Positions 26,727 to 35,735 of a stretch of 64,000 bases of DNA are shown here, piece after piece. The notes under the pieces were generated by a model. The model had not been told where the DNA came from. It searched no databases and saw nothing but the letters and a program-made list of their open reading frames with translations. The DNA is taken from assembly GCA_963808705.1 (NCBI GenBank), contig CAWEHB010000016.1:992001-1056000 (forward strand). Direction: 5' to 3'. A program made the position numbers and the translations under genes. The DNA comes from JASHPR01 sp963808705. Its GTDB lineage: Bacteria > Actinomycetota > Actinomycetes > Streptosporangiales > Streptosporangiaceae. Numbering within the stretch: position 1 is the first letter of the stretch; each line of letters starts with the position of its first letter.

Positions 26727-27649
26727 GACCTGATCGTAGCCAGGGCGCGGCCGGCCAGGTCCGCGCCCTCCGCGGCCAGGCCGGCCCGGTCCAGCCAGAT
26801 GACCCTCGGATCGCGCCGGAACCACGACTCCTGCCGCCGCGCGAACCGCTGCGTGGCCCGCACGGTCTGCGCGGCGGCCTGCTCCTGTGACCATTCCCCG
26901 TCCAGGAAGCGCAGCACCTGGGCGTAGCCGAGCGCCCGGCTCGCGGTCTTGCCGTCCCGCAGGCCTGCCTCGGCCAGGCCGCGGACCTCGGCCACGAACC
27001 CGGCCTGCCACATCGCGGCGACCCGGCTGGCGATGCGCTCGTCGAGCTGCGGCCTCGGCATGCGCACGCCGAGCTGGACGGCGTCGTAGACGTACTGGTA
27101 GTCGGGCAGCGTCGCGCTGAACGGCCGCCCGGATAGCTCAACCACCTCGAGGGCCCGGACGATCCTGCGCCCGTTCCCGGGCAGGATCGCCGCGGCCGCG
27201 GCCGGATCCGCGCGGGCCAGCCTCGCGTGCAATGCCGCCGCGCCGATCTCGGCCAGCTCGGCCTCCAGCCGGTCCCGCATCTCCGGGTCGGTGCCGGGGA
27301 AGTCCAGGTTGTCGAGAACCGCGCGCACGTAGAGCCCGCTGCCGCCGACGACGATCGGGACCCGGCCGCGCGCGTGGATGGCCTCGATGGCCCGGCGGGC
27401 CAGCCGCTGGTACTCGGAGACGCTCGCGGTCCTGGTGACCTCCCAGATATCCAGCAGGTGATGGGGCACGCCGCCGCGCTGGCCGGGCGGGAGCTTCGCG
27501 GTGCCGATGTCCATGCCCCGGTACAGCTGCATGGAATCGGCGTTGACGACCTCGCCGCCCAGCGACTGCGCCAGCCGCAGCGACAACCCGGACTTCCCGG
27601 CGGCCGTCGGTCCCACCACCGCGATGACTGGGCCCTTTTCATCCGTCAT
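26684..27649 (-). CDS. miaA: tRNA dimethylallyltransferase
   Basis: 321 residues. P-loop VVGPTAAGKSGLSLRLAQSL near the N-terminus, then NADSMQLYRGMDIGTAKLPP, PHHLLDIWEVTRTASVSEYQ and the catalytic region VVGGSGLYVRAVLDNLDFPG. MiaA transfers a dimethylallyl group to A37 of tRNAs reading UNN codons; MiaB, encoded just upstream, then adds the methylthio group. Its 3' end overlaps dapF, which suggests coupled expression. Order miaB - dioxygenase-like - miaA - dapF is the normal actinobacterial one. Confidence 0.96.
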   Translation of the reverse strand: MTDEKGPVIAVVGPTAAGKSGLSLRLAQSLGGEVVNADSMQLYRGMDIGTAKLPPGQRGGVPHHLLDIWEVTRTASVSEYQRLARRAIEAIHARGRVPIVVGGSGLYVRAVLDNLDFPGTDPEMRDRLEAELAEIGAAALHARLARADPAAAAAILPGNGRRIVRALEVVELSGRPFSATLPDYQYVYDAVQLGVRMPRPQLDERIASRVAAMWQAGFVAEVRGLAEAGLRDGKTASRALGYAQVLRFLDGEWSQEQAAAQTVRATQRFARRQESWFRRDPRVIWLDRAGLAAEGADLAGRALATIRSCGSPRATGPGTTS

Positions 27650-27755
27650 TTCGCGCTCAGGGTAAGTGGACAGCGGTGCGGAGGATGAAACGGGTTCATG
27701 GGCGGCATGGCATCAGTGTGGCAGCGCCGGGCGATGCCGTGCACGGCGCGACCGG

Positions 27756-28493
27756 CTAGCCGCGGGCGTCCCAGGACGCGACCAGGTAGCTGACCTCGTA
27801 CGGCGCCACCGCGCAGCGCAGGCGGCCGCGGAGCTGTCCCCCGCCGGCCGCCCCGGCCAGCACCTGCCAGGCCGCCCGGCCCGCGACCATGAGCTCGTCG
27901 TCGAGCGAAGGGGGGAGCCGGGCCAGCCGCGCGGGGTCGGCCCCGCCGAGCGCGGCCGCCACCTCGGCGGCGTAGCTGTCCGCGGCGGGGTCGGCGGCTC
28001 CTTCGATGCCGACCGCCCGCCTGGCCGGGCCGTCACCCATCGCGAGCATGGCCACGCGCGGCGCCTGCCGCGCGATCCCGGCGCCCAGGCGCAGGCATTC
28101 CGGCACCAGCGTGGCCCGCGCCACCGCCTGCAGCCACAGGCGGCCCGGCGGCCGGGCCCGCCCGGCGGCCGGGCCGTCGCCGGTCCCCAGCCCGGCCCGG
28201 CGGAGCAGCCAGGAACCCACGGTCAGGGACAGCGGCAGGATGGGATCGCCGGCTCCCACGGCATAGCTGACGCCGTACTCCCGCAGGCTGCCCGCGGCCG
28301 AGCCGTCATACGCCGTGCTCGCCGCGGCCCCGCCGACCACCACGATCACGTCAGGTTCCGCGGTGGCCAGCCCGGCGACCGCCGCGTCGCAGGCCGCGAG
28401 CACCTCGCTCATGCCGCCGCGCTGGCCGGCCGTGCCCATGGCCTCGGGCACCAGCAGCGGCGGATGCGGGCAGACGGCGGCCGCGACGAGCAC
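27756..28493 (-). CDS. Class III extradiol dioxygenase-like protein (subunit B fold), function unknown
   Basis: 245 residues beginning MLVAAAVCPHPPLLVPEAMG. The CPHPPLL motif and DVIVVVGG match the LigB-type class III extradiol dioxygenase superfamily (also related to MEMO1/AmmeMemoRadiSam system protein B). A second metal ligand His is not obvious in the middle of the protein (STAYDGSAAGSLREYGV has none), so catalysis is doubtful. Its start lies two bases after the miaB stop. A homologue sits between miaB and miaA in many actinomycetes, but its role is unknown to me; a tRNA-related function is a guess from context only. Confidence 0.82.
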   Translation of the reverse strand: MLVAAAVCPHPPLLVPEAMGTAGQRGGMSEVLAACDAAVAGLATAEPDVIVVVGGAAASTAYDGSAAGSLREYGVSYAVGAGDPILPLSLTVGSWLLRRAGLGTGDGPAAGRARPPGRLWLQAVARATLVPECLRLGAGIARQAPRVAMLAMGDGPARRAVGIEGAADPAADSYAAEVAAALGGADPARLARLPPSLDDELMVAGRAAWQVLAGAAGGGQLRGRLRCAVAPYEVSYLVASWDARG

Positions 28494-28495
28494 GC

Positions 28496-30061
28496 TCAGG
28501 CGGGACGGCGCAGGGCCGGCATGCCGAGCAGCACCTCGCCGCGCGGGCGGACGGCGGATCCCTCGCGGCTTTCGCGGCGGGCCGCCCAGGCGTCCCCGCC
28601 CCGGGTCCGGCGGACGGCGAGAGGCTCGCCGTCCGCGATCAGGTAGTGCGGCGCGGCGCGGGTGACCACGGTGGTGACCATGTCACCGGGGCGTGGGCGC
28701 CTGCTATCCCAGGGGGGCGACCCCCCGGAACCCCCCGCCGAGCCCGCGGGGGCGAAATGCACCAGCCGGTTGTCGCGGGCCCGGCCGGACATCCGGTGCG
28801 TTACCTCGTCCTTCCGGCCCTCGCCGTCGGCCACGAGTACCTCAACCTGCCGGCCGGCGAACTGCCGGTTCCCGTCCAGCGACGTCTCCTCGACCAGCGC
28901 GGCCAGCCTCTCGTACCGCTCCGCCGTCACCTCGGCCGGCACCTGGCCGTCCATGGTCGCGGCGGGCGTACCGGGCCGGACCGAGTACCGGAAGGTGAAC
29001 GCGCCCGAGAACCGGGCCCGGCGCACGAGGTCGAGGGTGTCGGCGAAATCGCTCTCGGTCTCGCCCGGGAATCCGACGATGATGTCGGTCGTGATCGCGG
29101 CCTCCGGGATGGCCGCGCGGACCTTGTCCAGGATCGCCAGGTACTTGTCCCGGCGGTAGGCGCGGCGCATCGCCCGCAGCACGGCATCCGAGCCGGACTG
29201 CACCGGCATGTGCAGTTGCGGCATGACGTTGCGCGTCTGCGCCATCGCGTCGATGACGTCGTCGGTGAAATCCCGGGGATGCGGCGAGGTGAACCGGACC
29301 CGCTCCAGGCCGTCGATCTCCCCGCAGGCCCGGAGCAGCTTCCCGAACGCCAGCCGGTCGCCGAACGCGGCGCCGTAGGAGTTGACGTTCTGGCCGAGCA
29401 GCGTGACCTCGACCGCGCCGTCGGCGACCAGCGCCCGGATCTCGGCGAGCACGTCGCCGGGCCGGCGGTCTTCCTCGCGGCCGCGCAGGCTAGGCACGAT
29501 GCAGAACGTGCAGGTGTTGTTGCAGCCCACCGAGATCGCCACCCAGGCGGAGTAGGCAGACTCGCGGCGGGCCGGCAGCACCGAGGGGAAGCGCTCCAGC
29601 GACTCCACGATCTCCACCTGTGCCTGCCGCTGTACCCGGGCCCGCTCCAGGAGCACCGGCAGGGAGCCGATGTTGTGCGTGCCGAATACCACGTCGACCC
29701 AGGGGGCCCGGGCGGTGATCAGCTCCTGGTCCTTCTGCGCCAGGCAGCCGCCCACGGCGATCTGCAGGCCGGGATGGGCGTTCTTGACCGGGAGCAGCTG
29801 GCCCAGGTTGCCGTACAGGCGGTTGTCGGCATTCTCGCGGACCGCGCAGGTGTTGAAGACGACGACATCGGGCGTGCCGCCTGCCGCAGCGCGCCGGTAC
29901 CCGGCCTCCTCGAGCAGCCCCGCCAGGCGCTCGGAGTCGTGCATGTTCATCTGGCACCCGTAGGTACGGATCTCGTAGGTGCCCGGTGAGCGCGCTGCCT
30001 CCGGCCCCGTGCTATCCAGCACTGGGCCGTCCAGCGGGCCTACCAACGATCTTCCCGGCAT
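28496..30061 (-). CDS. miaB: tRNA-2-methylthio-N6-dimethylallyladenosine synthase
   Basis: 521 residues. The UPF0004 domain cysteines appear in TYGCQMNMHDSERLAG, FNTCAVRENADNRLYG and VGGCLAQKDQE. The radical SAM motif is ISVGCNNTCTFCIVPSLRGR. A TRAM domain near 375-460 is interrupted by GSAGGSGGSPPWDSRRPRPG, coded by a GC palindrome at 28712-28737. MiaB converts i6A37 to ms2i6A37 using two 4Fe-4S clusters and SAM. The first 25 residues are a non-conserved extension. The C-terminal tail after the TRAM domain is also longer than usual. Confidence 0.96.
   Translation of the reverse strand: MPGRSLVGPLDGPVLDSTGPEAARSPGTYEIRTYGCQMNMHDSERLAGLLEEAGYRRAAAGGTPDVVVFNTCAVRENADNRLYGNLGQLLPVKNAHPGLQIAVGGCLAQKDQELITARAPWVDVVFGTHNIGSLPVLLERARVQRQAQVEIVESLERFPSVLPARRESAYSAWVAISVGCNNTCTFCIVPSLRGREEDRRPGDVLAEIRALVADGAVEVTLLGQNVNSYGAAFGDRLAFGKLLRACGEIDGLERVRFTSPHPRDFTDDVIDAMAQTRNVMPQLHMPVQSGSDAVLRAMRRAYRRDKYLAILDKVRAAIPEAAITTDIIVGFPGETESDFADTLDLVRRARFSGAFTFRYSVRPGTPAATMDGQVPAEVTAERYERLAALVEETSLDGNRQFAGRQVEVLVADGEGRKDEVTHRMSGRARDNRLVHFAPAGSAGGSGGSPPWDSRRPRPGDMVTTVVTRAAPHYLIADGEPLAVRRTRGGDAWAARRESREGSAVRPRGEVLLGMPALRRPA
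28712..28737. repeat. GC palindromic element in miaB
   Basis: GGGGGG-CGA-CCCCCC at 28712-28726, followed by GGAACCCCCC. This is the clearest copy of the dispersed element found also in lepA, recX, lhr and the hydroxylase gene at 62.6 kb. It lies in the TRAM-domain region and keeps the frame open. Confidence 0.7.
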
Positions 30062-30538
30062 GGTTACTCTGCCTTCGGCGTAGCGGATGGTGCCACGGGG
30101 CCGGTACCGGCTATGCCCATTAAACCTAGTCCCGGTCCATTGCCGGGCTCGCGCCGGTCATGATATGCGCCCCGCGGGGTCTCGCCGCATCCCGCCGCAT
30201 CCCGCCGCATCCCGCCGCATCCCGCCGCATCCCGCCGGGCCAGGCCTGATTCGGCGGTTCTAGCTCCCTCAGGCCAGCTTGTCCGCCCGCCCGGCGCCGT
30301 GAGCCTCCAGGGAGAGAGCCTGCCCCGCCGCCCGGGCAGCCCCCCCGGGCGGCCCCGCCCGGCGCCGTGAACCTCCAGGGAGGGAGCCTGCCCCGCCGCC
30401 CGGGCAGCCCCCCGGGGCGGCCCCGCCCGGCCGCCGCGGGCCGCCGCGGGCGGGACGAATACCGGGTTCCCGCAATCGCTGATGGCCTTGTCGGGAATCC
30501 CTGGTAAGCGTCCCAGGCCGGTAGTGCAACATATCCCT
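30062..30538. repeat. Gene-free stretch with two tandem repeat arrays
   Basis: Between divergent miaB and the S9 peptidase gene. A decamer CCCGCCGCAT is repeated about five times at 30181-30236. A 68-bp unit is duplicated in tandem at 30293-30360 and 30361-30428, the copies differing at a few positions. No gene is recognised here. The regularity and short unit exclude a CRISPR array. Promoters for both flanking genes should lie here, but none is convincing. Confidence 0.8.
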
Positions 30539-32755
30539 ATGACAAACAGGGCGGGAATAGTGGCAGAGGACGTGGCAGGCAGACCCAAGGATGGGGCGGG
30601 ACGGGCGAGCGGCGAGGCGGACGTGGCAGCGACCTTCCCGCGGGTGCCGTTCGGCGAATGGCCGTCCCCCATCACGGCGGCCGACGTGGCCCGTGGCCGA
30701 CTGCGAATCTCCTTCCCGACCATGATCGGCGGCGAGGTGTGGTGGCAGGAAGGGCGGTCCGAGGAGGCCGGCCGGGTCACCGTGGTCCGCCGCTCCGCCG
30801 GAGGCAAGCTGACCGATCTGCTGCCCGCGCCGTGGAACGCCCGCACGCGCGTGCACGAGTACGGTGGCCTGTCCTATCTGCCGGTGCCCCGGGCGTCCGT
30901 GCGGCCGGCCGCGGCCGGCGGGCGGGCGCCGCGCGGCCACGCGATCGTGTTCGCGAACTACGCCGACCAGCGGCTTTACGTGGCCGGGGCGGAGGCCGAC
31001 GGCAAGCAAGCGCCGTACCCGATCACCCCGGACACGGCCGCGGCCGATGTCGGCTCCGCGGCGGACGGCCTGGACCCGGCCGGGCTGCGTTACGCCGACT
31101 TCACGCTCTCCCCGGACCGCCGCGAGATCTGGTGCGTCCAGGAACGGCACTCCGGCGGCAAGGTCACCCGGTCGATCGTGGCGGTACCGCTCGACGGCTC
31201 GGCCGCTGCCGACCCGGCGGCGATCCGGCCGCTGGTCACCGGCTCGGACTTCTTCGCGTTCCCCACTCCGTCGCCCGATGGCAAGTTCCTGGCCTGGATC
31301 TGCTGGAATCACCCGCACATGCCCTGGGACGGCACCGAACTCCGGGTCGCCCCGGTCACGAAGGGCGGGCAGGGCGAGCCGGGCGGGACGGGTGGGCAGG
31401 GCGGGACGGGTGGGCAGGGCGGGACGGGTGGGCAGGAAACAGTCGGCCAGGGCAGGCTGATCAAGGGCGGCCTGCGCGAGTCGGTGCTAGCCCCGGCGTG
31501 GCGGGACAACACCAGCCTGTACGTCGTGACGGACTGGACCGGCTGGTGGAACATCTACCAGGTCGGGCTGGTCGGCGAGCCGCCGCAGGCGCTGTACCCG
31601 GCCGAGGAGGAGTTCGCCGGGCCGCTGTGGCAGCTCGGCGGGCGGCCGTTCGCCGTGCTCGGCGACGGGCGGCTGGCGGTCGTGCACGGCCGCGGCAGCA
31701 TGCGGCTCGGGGTACTGGACCCGGACACCTCCGAGCTAACCGATCTGAAGCTGCCGACGCTGACCGAGTTCGGGCCCGCGCTGTCCGCGGACGGCACGGC
31801 GATCGTCGCGCAGGCCGGCGGCCCGGCGCAGCCGCTGTCGGTGGTCGTGGTCGACGCGGCCACGTCGCGCCTGGACGTGCTCCGCGCCGAGCTTGAGGAC
31901 CTGCCCGACGAGGCCTACCTCCCGGTTCCGCGCCACGTCGAGCTGGAAGGACGGTACGGCCGGGTCGTGCACGCCCTGGTGTACCTGCCGTCCAGCCCGG
32001 ACGCGGTCGGCCCGGAGGGCGAGCTCCCGCCGTATGTGGTCTGGGTGCACGGTGGGCCCACCTCCCACGTGGTCGGCCTGTTCGACATCGAGAAGGCGTA
32101 CTTCACCAGCCGGGGCATCGGGATCATCGACGTGAACTACGGCGGCTCCACCGGCTACGGCCGCATGTACCGGGAACGGCTGCGCCGCCAGTGGGGGGTC
32201 GTCGACGTCGAGGACGCGGTGGCCGCGGCGCGCTCCCTCGCCGAGGCAGGCGAGGCCGACCCGGCCCGGCTGGCGATCCGCGGCGGCTCCGCGGGCGGCT
32301 GGACGGCGCTGGCCGCGGTCACCACGGGGACGGCCGGCGGCGCCGCCGTGTTCAGCGCGGCGACCTCGTACTACGGCGTCTCCGACCTGCGCGGGTTCGC
32401 CACGCACACGCACGACTTCGAGTCGCGCTACCTGGACGGGCTGATCGGGCCGCTGCCGGGGTTCGAGGCCGTCTACGCGGAGCGCGCCCCGGTCGGGCAC
32501 GTCACGGACGCCACCTGCCCGATCCTGCTGCTGCAGGGGCTCGACGACCCGGTCGTGCCGCCCGCGCAATCCGAGAGCATCGCCGCCGACCTGGCCGCCC
32601 ACGGCACGCGCCACGCCTACATCGCCTTCGAGGGCGAGTCGCACGGCTTCCGGAGCGCCGAGGCGATCGCGACCTCGCTGGAGGCCGAGCTCTCGTTCTA
32701 CGGCCAGATTCTCGGCTTCACGCCGCCGGGCATCCCGCCGGTCAAGCTGGTATGA
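30539..32755 (+). CDS. S9 family (prolyl oligopeptidase-type) aminoacyl peptidase
   Basis: 738 residues from the ATG at 30539; a GTG at 30560 is possible, and neither has a good ribosome-binding site. A beta-propeller half (about 60-470) is followed by an alpha/beta-hydrolase half: YVVWVHGGPTSHVVGLFDIE, GSTGYGRMYRERLRRQWGVV, nucleophile elbow IRGGSAGGWTALAAV (Ser near 584), Asp in LLLQGLDDPVVPPAQSESI and His in EGESHGFRSAEA. This is the S9C/dipeptidyl-aminopeptidase-like arrangement. No signal peptide, so cytosolic. A GGTGGQ triplet repeat (18-bp units, 31372-31437) is inserted in the propeller. Confidence 0.92.
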   Translation: MTNRAGIVAEDVAGRPKDGAGRASGEADVAATFPRVPFGEWPSPITAADVARGRLRISFPTMIGGEVWWQEGRSEEAGRVTVVRRSAGGKLTDLLPAPWNARTRVHEYGGLSYLPVPRASVRPAAAGGRAPRGHAIVFANYADQRLYVAGAEADGKQAPYPITPDTAAADVGSAADGLDPAGLRYADFTLSPDRREIWCVQERHSGGKVTRSIVAVPLDGSAAADPAAIRPLVTGSDFFAFPTPSPDGKFLAWICWNHPHMPWDGTELRVAPVTKGGQGEPGGTGGQGGTGGQGGTGGQETVGQGRLIKGGLRESVLAPAWRDNTSLYVVTDWTGWWNIYQVGLVGEPPQALYPAEEEFAGPLWQLGGRPFAVLGDGRLAVVHGRGSMRLGVLDPDTSELTDLKLPTLTEFGPALSADGTAIVAQAGGPAQPLSVVVVDAATSRLDVLRAELEDLPDEAYLPVPRHVELEGRYGRVVHALVYLPSSPDAVGPEGELPPYVVWVHGGPTSHVVGLFDIEKAYFTSRGIGIIDVNYGGSTGYGRMYRERLRRQWGVVDVEDAVAAARSLAEAGEADPARLAIRGGSAGGWTALAAVTTGTAGGAAVFSAATSYYGVSDLRGFATHTHDFESRYLDGLIGPLPGFEAVYAERAPVGHVTDATCPILLLQGLDDPVVPPAQSESIAADLAAHGTRHAYIAFEGESHGFRSAEAIATSLEAELSFYGQILGFTPPGIPPVKLV

Positions 32756-32783
32756 GCACCGGCCCGCCGGAGCCGCGGGAGTC

Positions 32784-34415
32784 CTAGCGCGCGAACTCGA
32801 TCGCGCGGGACTCGCGGACGACGGTGACCCTGATCTGGCCGGGGTAGGTCAGCTCGTCCTCGACCTGCTTGGCCACGTCCCTGGCGATGACCTGAGCCTG
32901 GATGTCGTCGATCTCGGTCGGCTTGACCATGACCCGGATTTCCCGGCCGGCCTGCATGGCGAAGACCTTCTCGACGCCCTCCTGGGCCAGCGCGATCTGC
33001 TCCAGGCGCTCCAGCCGCTTGATGTAGGCCTCGAGCGACTCCCGGCGCGCGCCGGGACGGCCGCCGCTGATCGCGTCCGCGGCCTGGGTCAGGACCGCCT
33101 CGACCGTGCGCACCTCCACCTCGTTGTGGTGCGCCTCGATGGCGTGCACCACGTCCTCGGGCTCGCCGTACCTGCGGGCGATCTCCGCTCCGATGAGCGC
33201 GTGGCTGCCCTGGACCTCATGGGTCAGCGCCTTGCCGATGTCGTGCAGCACCGTGCAGCGCTTCATCAGCACCGGATCCATGCCGAGCTCGCTGGCCATC
33301 ATGCCGGCGATGTGGGCTGACTCGACCAGGTGCTTGAGCACGTTCTGGCCGTACGAGGTGCGGTAGCGGAGCCTGCCGAGCAGGTTGGTGAGTTCCGGGT
33401 GCAGGTCGGTGATGGCCAGGTCCACGAGCGCGTCCTCGCCGGCCTTGACGCATAGCTGCTCGATCTCCGCCTTGCTCCGCTCGTAGGCCTCCTCGATGCG
33501 CTGCGGGTGGATCCGCCCGTCCAGGACCAGCCGCTCCAGGGTCAGCTTGCCCACCTCGCGCCGCACCGGGTCGAAGCAGGACAGCAGCACCGCCTCCGGC
33601 GTGTCGTCGATGATCAGGTTGACGCCGGTGACCGTCTCGAACGCCCGGATGTTGCGGCCCTCCCGGCCGATGATCCGGCCCTTCATCTCGTCGCCGGGCA
33701 GGTGCAGCACGGACACCACGGACTCGCTGGTCTGCTCGCTGGCGACCCGCTGGATGGCCAGGGTCACGATCTTCCGCGCGCGCTTCTGGCCGTCGTTGCG
33801 CGCCTGGTTCTCGATGTCCCTGACGATCAGTGCGGCCTCGCGCTTGGCCTGGTTCTCGATGTTGGCGACCAGTTCGGTCTTGGCCTGGTCGGCGGTCAGG
33901 CCGGCCACCCGTTCCAGCACCTCGCGGCGCTCCTCGTCGAGCTGGTCGAGTTCCTTGCGCCTCGCGTCGAGATCCTGCTTGAGCCGCTCCAGGTCGGCGG
34001 ACCGCTGGTCGACCCGGCGGGCTTCCTCATCGGTCCGCTGCTCCCGCTCGGCCAGCCGGGTCTCCCGGCGTTCCAGGTCCCCGCGGAGCTGCCTGACCTC
34101 GTCCTTCACGGCCCGGATCTCGTCCTCGACCTCGCGGCGGCCCTGCGCGACCTGCTCGGCCGCGGCCTCGGCCTTCTGCATGATGGAGGCCGCGTCGGAC
34201 TCCGCCCGCGCACGCACCTGCTCGGCCTGGCGCACCGCGTCGTCCAGTTGCCGCTGGGTTACCTCGCTGGACTGCGGGCCGGCCATCACAGCCGGATCGA
34301 CCTGCGCAGCAACCCGGCCGGGGGACCTGCGAATCACGACGACCAGCACGAACAGGCACGCAACCAGCGCGAACGCCAGGACGATCGCCAAGACAAGCCC
34401 GATCCCGTTACTCAC
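32784..34415 (-). CDS. rny: Ribonuclease Y
   Basis: 543 residues. One N-terminal membrane anchor (GLVLAIVLAFALVACLFVLV), a long coiled coil at about 50-215 rich in Glu, Arg and Gln, a KH domain (DEMKGRIIGREGRNIRAFET) and an HD domain with TVLHDIGKALTHEVQGSHA plus AIEAHHNEVE. RNase Y is a membrane-bound endoribonuclease starting mRNA decay. It lies downstream of recA-recX on the same strand, as in other actinomycetes, though 615 bp separates it from recX. Convergent with the S9 peptidase gene. Confidence 0.95.
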   Translation of the reverse strand: MSNGIGLVLAIVLAFALVACLFVLVVVIRRSPGRVAAQVDPAVMAGPQSSEVTQRQLDDAVRQAEQVRARAESDAASIMQKAEAAAEQVAQGRREVEDEIRAVKDEVRQLRGDLERRETRLAEREQRTDEEARRVDQRSADLERLKQDLDARRKELDQLDEERREVLERVAGLTADQAKTELVANIENQAKREAALIVRDIENQARNDGQKRARKIVTLAIQRVASEQTSESVVSVLHLPGDEMKGRIIGREGRNIRAFETVTGVNLIIDDTPEAVLLSCFDPVRREVGKLTLERLVLDGRIHPQRIEEAYERSKAEIEQLCVKAGEDALVDLAITDLHPELTNLLGRLRYRTSYGQNVLKHLVESAHIAGMMASELGMDPVLMKRCTVLHDIGKALTHEVQGSHALIGAEIARRYGEPEDVVHAIEAHHNEVEVRTVEAVLTQAADAISGGRPGARRESLEAYIKRLERLEQIALAQEGVEKVFAMQAGREIRVMVKPTEIDDIQAQVIARDVAKQVEDELTYPGQIRVTVVRESRAIEFAR

Positions 34416-35030
34416 GGTTCACCCCTTCCTGTTCGCGGCCTCCCGTTACCGCGGCCCGGTACCAGGAACCTGCCCTGCAGCGAGGGGTGTTACTACGCGC
34501 CTGCAGCCACCACCGCCCCGAAAGACGGGCCGTGGCCCGCGGGCTCGTCCGCGGGGAGACGGGCTACATCCGGATGGCACGTCCGTACGGGTGCCGCCGT
34601 CCGCCCAGCGTCCGGTCGCGCGGCATCGTCATGCCCGGCACCGCTGCTCCGGTCCCGCCACCGGTCACGCTGCCGTCTCGATGCCTCGACCGGTCCTGGA
34701 CCGATCGGCTCAGCCCGGCCTAACCCTCCCTCCTGTCAGCACCGGAACCCGCCAGGCGCTCGCCTGGCTCAGACTCCGGCCCGGACCGGGGCCAGCTACC
34801 GCTGGCCAGCCATGCCGAACGCTCACAGCCGCCGGGCCAGGCAGGCGCGCCATGCGGCTGCTGCGCGACCCGGTGCTCGTCACCAGTCTTCTTCATCTCG
34901 GTCGATCCGCCCTACGCGGAGTAAAACCCTCGCTGCCGTGAGGCTAAGCGCAGATAACGATTTGGGCAAGCATGCGACCGGTGATCTTGCCCGAACGCTC
35001 GTTCTGATCTTGCCCAAACGGTCGTTCTGA
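34416..35030. other. 615-bp gap between recX and rny, with 23-bp repeats at the recX end
   Basis: No gene recognised. At 34983-35005 and 35006-35028 a 23-bp unit GATCTTGCCCGAACGCTCGT(TCT) is repeated with two changes, right up to the recX stop codon at 35031. TTTGGGCAAG (34961-34970) pairs with CTTGCCCAAA (35009-35018), so a hairpin can form beyond recX. The first unit contains CGAACGCTCGTTC, close to the actinobacterial LexA half-site pair. Confidence 0.55.
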
Positions 35031-35735
35031 TCAGGGTTCCAGCAACGGTCCGCCGGGCACTTCCTCGGGCGGCTCGTCCGGTGCGTCGCTCAGGTCCAGC
35101 CCGGCCGCGGCCAGGTCAACGCCCTCCTGCTCCAGCGCCTCACGGACCAGCCGGTACGCGAGAGCCTGCGAGTATCCCTTCCGGGCCAGCACGCCGATCA
35201 GGCGCCGCACGCGCGCTGTGGTGGGCTGCCCCCTGGTGGCCGGCAGCCGCGCCGCCACCAGGCTCCGGGCCGTGGCGACCTCCTGCTCCGGGTCGAGGCG
35301 GTCGACCGCGGCCTGGATGTCCCCGGACGCCACGCCCCGGTCCCGCAGTTCGGCCGCGAGCGCCCGGCCGGACAGGCCCCGGCCGTGGTGCCGGGACTCC
35401 ACCCAGGCGCTCGCGAACGTGGCATCGTCGATCAGCTTCACCTCGGCGAACCGGCCGAGCACCGCCTCGGCGGTCTCCTCGGAGACCCCGCGGCGCCGCA
35501 GCGCGCTGGCGAGCTGTGCCCGAGTCCTTGGAGCCGCGGTCAGCATCCGCAGGCAGATGAGCCGCGCGACCGCCTCGGGATCGGCCTCGCCCGCGTCGCC
35601 CGCGTCGTCGGCAGCACGGGGGACGTCCCCGGAACCGCGGGCACTCCCCAAGCTGCCGCGACCGCCGATCATCCTGGGGGCGCCGTGCCCGCCAGGATCG
35701 TCGGCAGTCGCGGCCGACCGTCGCCTAGTCGCCAC
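35031..35735 (-). CDS. recX: Recombination regulator RecX
   Basis: 234 residues; the start overlaps the recA stop by 11 bp. The RecX core from about 55 to 200 consists of three-helix repeats: AVARLICLRMLTAAPRTRAQ, then LASALRRRGVSEETAEAVLG and RFAEVKLIDDATFASAWVES. RecX binds RecA filaments and limits their activity. The N-terminal 50 residues are Gly/Ala/Asp-rich and include a copy of the GC palindrome (35618-35636). Co-transcription with recA is expected under the LexA box at 38182. Confidence 0.94.
   Translation of the reverse strand: MATRRRSAATADDPGGHGAPRMIGGRGSLGSARGSGDVPRAADDAGDAGEADPEAVARLICLRMLTAAPRTRAQLASALRRRGVSEETAEAVLGRFAEVKLIDDATFASAWVESRHHGRGLSGRALAAELRDRGVASGDIQAAVDRLDPEQEVATARSLVAARLPATRGQPTTARVRRLIGVLARKGYSQALAYRLVREALEQEGVDLAAAGLDLSDAPDEPPEEVPGGPLLEP
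35618..35636. repeat. GC palindromic element in recX
   Basis: GGGGGACGTCCCC (35618-35630) followed by GGAACC. The stem is shorter than in miaB, but the 3' flank is the same. It codes for part of the disordered N-terminus of RecX. Confidence 0.5.

Noticed and set aside
30181..30236. Possible CRISPR-like array
   Set aside because: The unit is only 10 bp, contiguous and without spacers, and no cas gene is present.
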